Notes under the pieces: generated by a model | Database searches by the model: none | What the model was told of the DNA's origin: nothing | Seen by the model: only the letters and a program-made list of their open reading frames with translations | Source of the DNA: Paralichthys olivaceus | Taxonomy: Eukaryota > Chordata > Actinopteri > Pleuronectiformes > Paralichthyidae | Length of the DNA: 64,000 nt | Direction of reading: 5' to 3' | Assembly (NCBI RefSeq): GCF_024713975.1 | Contig: NC_091114.1 | Location: forward strand, 5,924,001-5,988,000 | Position numbers and translations under genes: made by a program | In this document: piece by piece, positions 36,046 to 46,155 of the stretch | How the letters are laid out: the number at the start of each line of letters is the position of its first letter | How positions within the stretch are numbered: the stretch's first letter is position 1

Positions 36046-37590
36046 ACAACTAGAACATCTCTCCTGCCGAGACATTTTGAATGGGTGCCCTGTGCTCGTT
36101 GTCGACGACGCTCGCACACAGAGACATTTCCTTTAAGAGGAAGGACAGAGACCCTGAGAGTGGACCAATTTCAGAGAGAGAGAGAGAGAGACTGTAACAG
36201 TTCGAGAGGAAGGAGAGAGACCCTGGGAGAGAGAGTGAGACAGTGAGAGAGAAAGACATGTATAAAAGCTGCATTTTGATCACATGATCCAGAGTGGTGA
36301 CAGAGAGACTTTACCAATTTCAGAGACAGAGTGAAACCATGTTATAAGGTCTAATCACCATCCATGGGATTTCATTTTAAAAATTCAGCCTCCTTCAGGC
36401 TTCCTGGGACCATCCCGTAACTATCTGGTGTTTTTATTTTGAATGTCCAGACTCCTTCGGGCTTCCTGGTAAGGTCTTGTCATCATCCAGGACTTTTATT
36501 TTGAAAATCCAGCGTCTTTCAGGCTTCCTGGGAACATTCTGTAACTATTTGGGAGTTTTATTTTGAAAGTCCACTTTTTTCCGGCTCCCTGGGAACATCC
36601 TGTAACCATCTGGGGGTTTTATTTTGAAAAACTAGGCTCATCACATGTTTCCTAGTAACATTCTATTACTATGGGGGGGCTTATTTTCAAAATAAAGGCT
36701 CTGTACAGACTTCCTGGTAACATCCAGTTACTATTGGGGGGGCTTATTTTCAAAATAAAGGCTGATTACATGTTTCCTGCTAACATTCTATTACTATGGG
36801 GGAGGGTTGTTTATTTTTATATTCAAAAGAAAGGCTCATTATATGTTTGCTGGTAACATTCTATTATAATGGGGGGGGCTCATTTTCAAAATAAAGGCTC
36901 ATTACATGTTTCCTGGTAATATCCAGTTACTATGGGGGCTTATTTATACGCTTAAACATAGGCTCTGTACATGTTTCCTTGTAATATGGGGTGGTGGGGG
37001 GGCTTATTTTCAAAATAAAGGCTTTGTACAGACTTCCTGATAACATTCTATTACAATGGGGGAGGGTTGTTTATTTTTATTTTCAAAATATAGGCTCATT
37101 ACATGTTTGCTGGTAACATTCTATTACAATAGGGGGGCTCTTTTTCAAAATAAAGGCTTTGTACAGACTTCCTGATAACATTCTATTACAATGGGGGGGG
37201 GGGCTTATTTTCAAAATAAAGGCTCTGTATAGACTTCCTTGTGACATTTTATTACAATGGGGGAGTGTTGTTTATTTTTATATTAAAAAGAAAGGCCCAT
37301 TACATGTTCCTGGTAATATCCAGTTACTATGGGGGGGTGGGGGGGCTTATTTTTACTTTTATTTAAATTTTCAAAAATGAAGCAAAAACCACCACCCTCA
37401 CTCAGTCTTGAACCCAGACTTACGTCACATGATGCAAGTGCCTTAACCACTGGGCCAAAGCAGAGCCTGGTGAAAAATGTAGATTTTAGTAAATTTAAAG
37501 AGGAGCTGGCAAGGCACCCATAATAATAAGCCCGAGCAATAATAATATAAGTGCCAATGCATTGCATGGGGCGAAGCCATAATTAAAAGC
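36046..37590. repeat. 1.5-kb insertion in R1 carrying a G-rich minisatellite
   Basis: Compared with 2206-2440, R1 is interrupted at about 36045 and resumes at about 37590. A GA-rich stretch with a (GA)n run (about 36177-36192) opens the insert. From about 36360 to 37360 there are roughly 15 imperfect 55-75 bp units. Each has a G-run, a TTATTTT-C-AAAATAA near-palindrome and a TTCCTGGTAACAT-like segment, with units becoming purer to the right. The right edge has GCCATAATTAAAAG twice (about 37573-37600). Confidence 0.65.
37390..37480 (-). repeat. tRNA-derived SINE-like head
   Basis: On the minus strand, an A-box-like TGGCCCAGTGG (37447-37457) and B-box-like GGGTTCAAGAC (37405-37415) lie at tRNA-like spacing. 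It does not fold into a convincing complete tRNA by eye, so a SINE promoter or tRNA pseudogene is the better reading. Confidence 0.5.
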
Positions 37591-37740
37591 AAAGCCATAA
37601 TTAAAAGCAAACACAAATATAAGGATTCAAATGTTACTGATGAAAAAAGTGAAAAAATGTTTATATGTTAAAAACAGTTTCTTCTAATCAGTGTTGTAAA
37701 TATATACATTTTGTTGATCAGCTCCATGTTACATCTATTG

Positions 37741-38229
37741 TGTCACAGTTCATCTCTGCCTCACCACTCTGCACCTGCCTGCTTCAATCTGCCAATCAGA
37801 CACACCCCTCTCATCATCAAGCCAACTCCACTCACCTGTGCTCTCGGCTCTGCTCTGGCTGCATTTAAGCCCCAGCTCCACTCTCACTCATTGCCAGATT
37901 GTTCTCGATGCTTGCACCAGACTCTCCAGCGTTTCTCTGCCTGATCCCCCGGTTTCGACCCTGCTTGTCTCCGACCATCCTGCCTGACCGATCTCCTGGT
38001 TATCAACTCAGCCTTCCGTCCCCGACCACGATCCTCGCGTCCCTTTCTGGATTCTGCCTGTCTGCTCCCTTGGCTATCCGGTGATTACCTGATTCAGCTC
38101 TGCATAGAGAGTGTCACTCTCGTCTCCTCTGTGGCATCCTGCAGTTCTGTGGCTCTGACAATAAAGTTTGTTACCAAGGATAGCCGCATGTCTTTGTGCT
38201 GCTATTGGGTCCAAACCACACCCATTACA
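37741..38229 (+). mobile_element. Solo LTR, Ty3/gypsy-like
   Basis: Starts TGTCAC, ends ATTACA, and is bounded by perfect 5-bp target repeats TATTG (37736-37740 and 38230-38234). Contains a TTTAAG TATA-like box (about 37865) and AATAAAG (about 38160). Related in wording to 3440-3811. Only the LTR is left. Perfect target repeats suggest moderate age. Confidence 0.75.
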
Positions 38230-38234
38230 TATTG

Positions 38235-39336
38235 CACTTCTGTCCGTCCTGGGCGAGGGATCCCTCACATGTGACTCTCTCTGAGGTCTCTACCTTTTCT
38301 TTTACCCTGTTTTTTTTTGGGTAGTTTTTCCTTCCTCTTGTTGAGGGTTAAGGACAGAGGATGTTGCACCTTGTTAAGCCCTATGAGACAAATTATGATT
38401 TGTCAATATGGGCCATACAAATAAAATGTGATTGATTGATATGCAAGAGATTGTGTGTCTTACAATGTTGAAGAATGTGATGGAAAAATCTTAGATTCCC
38501 TTTTGTCCAGATCTGAACCCAAATGTAATGAGTTATTTCTTGGCCCATGCTCTATCCCTCTCCCAACCAGTCAACCAGACAAGACAGGGGTGAAAACATA
38601 ACCTCCTTAGTGGAGGAAACAGTTTTAAGAGTCACATTGTAGAGTAACTGCTCTTGAAACTTTCAGACGTGACATGTACATGACACACATTCATAGTTTA
38701 TTACGACGTGTGACTTGAAAACAAAAAGATATCAGCAAAGATGAGGGCAGTGGTTTGTGTACTACATCAGAAAATGTGATCATATTTTGTGAGATCTCTT
38801 TTTATTTGCTGTGGGCTGTGGGGAACTTGTTCTATTGCTTCATCTGCCCCTTTCAAGTCCCACAGACTGGATCATGGCTACCATGTGGTTGATAGAGTAA
38901 TAAATATGATTTCATGAGTAATGATTTCACATTTTATTTGTGGATATGTGTGAGTTTAACACTTTGAATCCCTATTTTATGATACTGCTTGATGAGAGCA
39001 ACTTCTGGTCATTTCATTACTTTTTACTTGAAATATTCTGCTGGGGTGAAGTGAAGACACTGCAGAGACTTCCTGTTTGAAAGTGCTCAGACAAAGAGAG
39101 CAGAGGGTCTTTAGACTGTCGACCACACAGAGGCTAAATAAAGATCCTCACATGTGAGGTGTACGGAATGTTTAAACAACATGTGGTTAAGTTCAAGAAG
39201 TATATTCTGTATTTAGTGGGAGTGGAAAATATGGCAACTGACAACATCAAATTAGTTTGGCTGATTTAATATCTTTATTTGTTTTGCATTAAAAAGCTTT
39301 ACATTCAGAATGTATGGAAGTGAAACATGTTCAGCT
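38235..39336. other. L2 tail fragment then NITR spacer
   Basis: 38280-38445 matches the 3' tail of the L2 LINE (GGGTTAAGGACAGAGG, ATACAAATAAAATG). From 38450 the common NITR spacer and the 3' UTR of type B copy 4 follow. No gene. Confidence 0.6.
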
Positions 39337-42310
39337 CTAGATCTTTACACTGGAGTACACACATTCAGTCCTGTCACCGTCTGTTTGTCTTCTTGCTCTG
39401 CTGAACCTGTGCTCCATTAAAGCAGCGTAATGTAGGTTGTCTGCATCTTGATGAACCTGCTAATAAAACATAAAAGTCATTTTCCATATTAGGAGGACAT
39501 GTGTCTGAACGTAGCTGATGTAGACAAGTGTTGAGAACAGAATTATTAAAGTCTAACTTCACCCAAAGTCCATGGAAATTTAAAAACTGCTGTTGGAATG
39601 CAGCGCTGGGAGGTGGGGCTAAGACACATGTACGACATACGAATTAGTTTGCTAAAGCTAAGTTATCTATATTGTCTATGGTCAACAACTCCTGTAGCAG
39701 CACACACACTTCTGCAACAGAAATATCGCTGTGTAAATATATATAAAACTTTCATGACGAAGAGACGTCCCAAATGGTTTACTCTACGGAAGCATTGGTC
39801 CTGCAAGTTCCAAGTTTGTTTGAAACACTAGGTGGCGTTATGAGCCATGTTCAACCCTTTAATGTAGATTGGAAAAAAAACAATGAATGTAATAAATGTG
39901 ATATTGAAACCAGCATTAATGTATTTCATCAAAGATCAGTCATAGGATTTAATTCTTAGTTCATTGGTCAAACAATATCAAAAAGTGTGTGGTAGATATT
40001 CAAAGCTACTAAAGTAGTGCAACACTAACACTTACCTCCATATTCAGAGCTGCTGCAGCTGCTTGAGAGTCTAGTTGTGACAAAAGACAACAACAAAAGT
40101 CTTATTCAAGATGCAATGAGCTGATGAACTGGATGTGGGGTGACTCTATTAGATGGATAAAAGGTCATGAAGTAAATTGGTCCATCACTTCATTGAGATT
40201 GAGTCATGGTGCAGTACTGCATAAACAAACACCAGCACTTTATTACCACTCTCAATCTGTGGCATGTGTAACCCATGCTTAGCTGCACTCTGCTGCAGCT
40301 GTCTGGTTCAAATAGTTTTTGACTCTGCGTTGTGTTTAATTAGCACGGACAAGAACTTCATGCTATCGCCATTTTATTGCAATTCAAAAATCAGAACAGT
40401 GGGTCAGTTATGGCTCAAAACACAGTTCAAAACAGCTTCGTCGGTAAAGCATCTTGGAGAAACTCCGAAGGAGTGCCAAAAATGGTAAGATGTCCAAAAC
40501 TGTTTCAGTGTGTCTCAGCACTTGCGTTCGATGTCCAAAGCAGCCACCGGAAACTCCTACCCATGCTTGGTTCATCTCTCTTCCGTTCATGGGTCTAATT
40601 CTCCTTCCGGTAGTGCGTAATGACCATAGACTGTACGTACAGCACTCTGGAGGAGGGCGCCCTTAAACTTTATTCCCCAACCATTAAATAAATAAATTGT
40701 GGAAAGTGGAATTATAACCACAGAACCTCTGTTACACATGGACAATGTTTTTATGACAGTTATTTTCTTCAATGTACAAATTAGGATAATAAAATCTAAA
40801 TGCATGATGCTGTTATTTAAATCAGTTTTAGAGAACAACTAGAATTACACTCTGAAGAGTGCACACTGGCACCAAGGACCAACACTCCCCTCAAATTCAA
40901 TATATACCATGAGTTGAAATATTTCTACAACATTTGCGTGATGCGACATCATGAAAGCCAATCAGCACTGGCAGGTCCTGGCACCAGTCCGTGCTAGTGG
41001 GTGCTCAAACTGGCCACTGATCAGCTTCAGGTAGCACTGGGTTGTGTTTGTTAGTGTGAACGTGGATAAGCACAAATCCTGCAACGTGTGAATGCACCAT
41101 AAGAGATTTCCCTTTCTCTCTTTCAATGAATCTAGATGCTCAAGTAACATGTTGCAACACTAACTCATGAATGTCTTTACTGTTCTTCAGTATCATGCAA
41201 ACTGAATTCATTACAACAAATATAAATGATGAGGATTACCTCACCTGAGCACTGGCAGCAGTTTGTCTTGGACGCTCTTTGTGTTGTGTAAGCCAGAGAA
41301 ACAACCAGGATTGTGGTGAACGCCAAAGCTCCACTCAAGAAATACACCAAGGGAAGATAGTCCACCACCTCTGCAGAGAGCCAGACATCAGGAGACATCA
41401 CTGAGCTTTCCACCACTATTTAACAAATGTCACAATCTTTAAAAAACTCCTTGTTACCTTTAAAGTCCAGCTTGGTCCCGTTTCCAAACAGTATGTGTCC
41501 ACATGCAGCGACAGCACAGTAGTAGGTCCCAGCATGAGAACGGTTCAGTCTCATTGACAAGTTGTAGACACAGGTGTGTGTCTGTGTGTCAGGTTTCCTC
41601 TCACACTGATCCTTCCTGTCTCCGTGGGTGTAAATGAGTCCTGACTGAGGTTCTTCAGAGTTCTTGAACCAGTAAACACTGTGTTCTCCACCACAGGTCC
41701 CAGTGTGAACTGTACAGCTGAGAGTCACAGAGCCTCCTGGCTGGATGTTCTCAGACTGATGCACCAGAGCCTGGATGTTCAACCCTGAACCTTTCACACT
41801 GACAGTGACGCCCTCCGTAAACTCAAACACATATGAACGACTCTTGAAACAGTAGTAAGTAGCTGAGTCTGAAAGTTGCACATCTGAGATTTTTAGGTGA
41901 CTATCAACATCAGTAGTTTCCACAGTGAAGCGTGGATTGTTCTTGAATTCATTCAATAATGAAAAATCTTTAGAGAATTTGTAAGTCATTGAGATAATTC
42001 GAGGCTTCTGTCCTGGTGTTTGCTTGAACCAATAAATCTTATCGTCCTCCCTCTCATAGAAACACTGGAAAGTCAAGTTGTCTCCAACATCAACTGATTT
42101 AAATCCTCTGTGTTGATGAGACAAGATAAAATGATGCATCTGAACTGAAGAGAAAAAGGATAAAAGCAAAATAACAGTTAATTTTATGTGATAGAAATGA
42201 AATCGTAATCAGCATCAGGACCAACTGAATATTTATAAAACACACAACTCACCCATTTTCCCGAAGAGGAAACATGTCAGGTAGAGAATGAACTGCGGAG
42301 ATGTCATCAT
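39337..42310 (-). CDS. nitr: NITR type B, copy 4 (ITIM receptor, LTR in intron)
   Basis: Exons in reading order are 42310-42253, 42144-41458, 41370-41245, 40070-40036 and 39456-39337, giving 341 residues. V: FQCFYEREDDKIYWFKQTPG, CDR2-like KFSKDFSLLNEF, private changes in RFTVETTDVDSHLK, CDR3-like FKSRSYVFEFTEG. I: standard six cysteines, FGNGTKLDF. Membrane exon has LPLVYFLSG where siblings have LHLVYFLSG. Tail: ITIM LHYAAL and CVYSSVKI. It shares the intronic solo LTR with copy 2 (here 40267-40736), so those two are sisters even though copy 3 lies between them. Confidence 0.9.
40267..40736. mobile_element. Solo LTR in NITR intron, second copy
   Basis: Same insertion as 30216-30678: same ends, same CATG target repeats (40263-40266 and 40737-40740), same intron position. 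It was copied with the gene rather than inserted again. Confidence 0.7.
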
Positions 42311-42509
42311 GTTGAAATCGTCGTGTTGAATGACAAACAGCCCGACACTTTCTCCTCTCTTCAGAGTAAAGACTTGTGTTGATTGGCCAGCAGGGCAACA
42401 CTGATCACATGATCACTGCCACCTATGATGTGAATCTTTGTTCTTTAAATAGAATCACATGGTGAGAGACATCTGAAGCACTTAGAGTACATTATACTAC
42501 TACTACTAC

Positions 42510-42577
42510 AAGTTTATTCAATTATTCATGTAGCACCTTTCAAAACACAGTTACAGGGTGCTTTACAAGTTAAAAGT
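42510..42577. repeat. R1 fragment at a rearrangement breakpoint
   Basis: R1 runs as far as TTAAAAGTG and then switches within about 6 bases into the middle of an NITR I domain. This is a clear junction with short shared sequence. Confidence 0.6.
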
Positions 42578-42578
42578 G

Positions 42579-43134
42579 TTCTCCACCACAGGTCCCAGTG
42601 TGAACTGTACAGCTGAGAGTCACAGAGCCTCCTGGCTGGATGTTCTCAGACTGATGCACCAGAGCCTGGATGTTCAACCCTGAACCTTTCACACTGACAG
42701 TGACGCCCTCCATTAAATTAAATCTGTATAAAAAGCCTGTTACGCAAAAGTAAGTAGCTGAGTCTGAAAGTTGCACTTATATCTTCAAATTATTTTTACC
42801 TCTTTTTGTCATTTAAATAATTTTCGTTGTGCATATAGAACCTAGGCACCAGCTTTGGTTTCTGTCCTAGGATCTGTTTGTACCCGAATAACTCTGCAGA
42901 ATCATCTTCATAGAAACAGTCCAAAGTCACCTCTTCACCAACGTTAACAGATACAATGCGTGAAGATGGTGTCACATCAGCTGAGAAGAAAATGGACAGT
43001 GAGCATCTTGTAACGCATGGCAGACAATGAAAGTTTAAAAATTGACCTCACTAGCGCACTTACCAAAAAAACAACTAACCCATTCTCCCCGAGAGCAGAC
43101 ATGCCATGCACAAAGCAAAAGTTAGTTGGTTTAT
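42579..43134 (-). pseudogene. NITR gene D, truncated, with a divergent V domain
   Basis: Signal exon 43134-43080 reads INQLTFALCMACLLSGRM, with ATA where the ATG should be and GTTAGT as donor. The Ig exon begins at 42980: SVNVGEEVTLDCFYEDD, then LFGYKQILGQKPKLVP, in which the invariant Trp is Gly, followed by TAA after DKKR. The end of V (QLSDSATYFC) and the first third of I follow, the latter almost identical to types A and B. Everything after GGEH, including membrane and tail, is gone. It is a distinct V subfamily joined to the common I domain. Confidence 0.8.
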
Positions 43135-44765
43135 TCAGTTGCCGAGCTTAATGGAGAAGATCTCCACACCATCTCTGCTTTTCAGACACAAGACTGTTTG
43201 ACACAAGACACAAGACCCCCCCCCCCCCCCCCCCCCGCACTACATTTTAGGTCCATGAGAAGATTTGTACAGAGATAAGTGAGGCTGAATTGGAAAATAC
43301 AATATCATTTCAGGAACTAACTGAGGAAAATGGAGATATTATTATATCAATACATTTCAGTGTGTATGAGACTTATTTAGCTTCTGAAGTATGTGAGGCA
43401 CAATTTGCTGCAATCAACTTGAGAAACATACTGAATCATCTGCCGTGTAAATAAAGGGGTGTGGTGACCTCATAAAAAGTCTGAGATGTCTGATGAGATG
43501 AGACTTCAAAAAACATGTTTGGCCGAACGGGTTGATGTTGAAAGTTGATGAATTTGTTTGTTGTTTCTTGAAACACACTCATGATGTGGGTTTTTTCATT
43601 TTTAGTGCTCATCTTGACAAAATTACAAACAAGATGTGTTTTATTTCGATGGAAGGATCCGAAAATTCTGAATGTCACCAGTAACAGACACTGACTGTCC
43701 GGCTTCACTGAGTTATGTCTGCTGCGAGCCAACCGGTAAACTAAGGTCAATCCGGTGATTTCTTTACAAAAACACCCCTGTTAGCAAAAAAAGAGGATAA
43801 AGGAGCTTGATCTGGACCGACCCAATTTTCGGATTCAACAGCAAGTGATGGGGGCCAGATTACACCCGGGGCATCTCCCGCTCTTTTTATGAGAAACAGA
43901 GTTGACGAACTGGATGTGGTGTAAGTAATATATTTTATTGCTTCACCTTAAACATCTCTCTGAAAAAGGCTTATGGCATGAAGGTTGCCACAGTCACAAT
44001 GAGGCTACAATTTCGATTAAGGCTACAGGAGAGTCATATTGTGTGTTGTGTTGTATTTTATCACCAGCCGCCCCTGCCAGCAGATGCATGTTTATGTATG
44101 TTCTGTTTGATGTGGATTAGTTCCACTTCTTCTGCCGGAGCAGTTGTGAACCTATGTGATACTGAATGTCTTCTTTCTCAAAAAGCTGACATAGCCCAAA
44201 CTAGAAATGCCATTATGATGAGTTTCCTGACATAGGCATAAGAGGACTGAAGCTCTGAGACAGCAATAGATCCCCCACACACACATTGTGGCTGTTCATC
44301 AGAAAGACTTTACGTGCACAGCTTGTTTTCTGCATTTAAGACATGGTGTTTGTTGTAGGTGTCTTGAGCGTCAGATGCTGTGACCCACAGCCCGGTCTTC
44401 CTGTGTTTAGGTGCTGCTGCCGACTTCTGTTTCCACTAATGGAAACTTTCGCTTTGCAGACCTCACTACCTTCACCACAGGTGTGAAAGGTGAACGGCGA
44501 CAGTCGGCTGCTGAAATGTGCAACCTGCGCTTTCTGGTAGCGTGAGAGATATGAATAGATCATAGGGGACTTTCACGTACCTCGTGTATAACTCTTGTGT
44601 GCGGACATGCTGATGCCTTTAGAACATACTTGACATAACAACCCTTGCAAACAAATGCATATTTTCTTTTCTTTCGATATTATTTAAAAAATTTCTTGCA
44701 AAAGTAAATGACAAGGACGGAAGCTACTGCACTGAGGTGGTTGGTAGTTCACTTTCTGTATTTGT
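43135..44765. other. No gene recognised
   Basis: A C-homopolymer lies at about 43217-43236. The rest is unique-looking sequence with several reading frames up to 104 codons, none resembling a family I know. Confidence 0.5.
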
Positions 44766-46155
44766 TCACTCGAGAGGAAACACAAACTGACTGTTTTCCT
44801 CTTGATGACGTTGTTCTCTGTTTCTTTTTAGACTCAGAGCGGCATTATGGAGAGTGTCCTCATCTTGGTTCTGTTCAAGACAAAATAACAATGAGTGAAC
44901 TATTCAGTACCAGAAGTAAATCATTAAAAATAAGACGGAGCTTAAAATATAACTTAAAATAAACATGTTGGCAGATGTTGGCATGTGTTATTCTTGTAAA
45001 AGCATCTTTATTTGACCTACCGTGGCTTCAGAAAATCCCGGATGAGAAACGGTTCCTGCGAATAAAACTACAAGAATGGTCAGGTCAAGTCATTACAGCA
45101 AAATCCAGTCGATTCTGAAAAAGTTTACCTGAGCAGGCAGGGCAGAGCTTCCTCTTCATCTTGTACAAGACGAAAGCCAAGACGAGCAGCACGTTCAAGA
45201 GCACGGCCAATGCCACACTCAAGCAATAAACCACGAGTGGGGGGAAATAGGTGAAACTGTCTAACATTGAGTCAAGAGAGATAAAACAGTTCACATTCTT
45301 TCTATGTATTTTTTTAAGAGGATGTATAAATCTTTTTTGTGAAATTTTTAAGGTATTTTTTCAAATCATAGTATTTAGTAACATCTGCTGTTATTACCTA
45401 CCTACGATCTCCACTCTTGTTCCATTCCCAAATACAATCTCTCCACAGCAGGCCAGGACACAGTAGTACATCCCTTCATCAGAGGAGCTCGAAGAATTCT
45501 TTGCAAGGTTCAAAGTACAATTCCTCATGCAAGGCTTTTCATCTGAGGGGCTTGTGCACTGCCCTTTGCTGGAAAACATGCTCAGAGGCTCAGATGCAGC
45601 ATGTTTGATCCAGTAGAGACTCTGCTCCCCTGCACACGAGTCGGCATACACTGCACAGCTCAATTTCAGAGAGTCCCGGGGCGAAGTTGCTCCACGGCAG
45701 GCTGGTGGACGACAGCTCGCATGTGCGAAGGTCTGTGATAGTGAGATGGTTGCTGCCGGCTCGACCTCGTGCAAAGACGTGAAATCTGTCGGTATACGCC
45801 GGGGAGATGTCAGCTTCGGTTTTATGCTGTGTTAGAGTTGATACGAGTTGAAGATCACCTCCCAAGATTTGCTGGTACCAGTTAAAGACAGTTACAGCAT
45901 CATTTTGGCAAACGCAGAGTCACGCTCATTCCAGCTTCAGCCCTTATGAACCCAATGTCCTGAATTATACCTGAGGTCTTTTTTACATCAGCACATGGCA
46001 CCTGACCTGCACAGAAAAAATATTTAAGTCTATAACGTCTTTACAAACATCTCTTTTGCTCAAAATTATATTCATGTGTTGGCTATAAAACAAAAAACTG
46101 TGAAACACTCACTGATTTTTCCGAGAAGCAGAAGAAAAATGCAAAGAGGACACCA
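44766..46155 (-). pseudogene. NITR gene E, divergent pseudogene with tyrosine-less tail
   Basis: Exons in reading order are a signal remnant ending at 46113 (CPLCIFLLLLGKI in the expected phase, no ATG), 46006-45402 (V plus I), 45260-45129 (membrane, VVYCLSVALAVLLNVLLVLAF then YKMKRKLCPACSG), 45056-45022 (35 nt) and 44870-44766. V has an extra base near its first Cys, and its end, including DSATYYC, is deleted. One base is missing before DSLKLSC. The I domain keeps SLYWIKH, six cysteines and FGNGTRVEI. The tail reads TLHNAALSLKRN and ends NSQFVFPLE, so both signalling tyrosines are replaced (Asn, Phe). It is the NITR copy nearest the unrelated flank. Confidence 0.8.

Noticed and set aside
36046-37590. 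CRISPR-like array
   Set aside because: Regular repeats but without constant repeat and unique spacer structure, and the genome is eukaryotic; it is a minisatellite.
43436-43750. 104-codon minus-strand frame beside gene D
   Set aside because: No recognisable domain, no promoter or splice signals.
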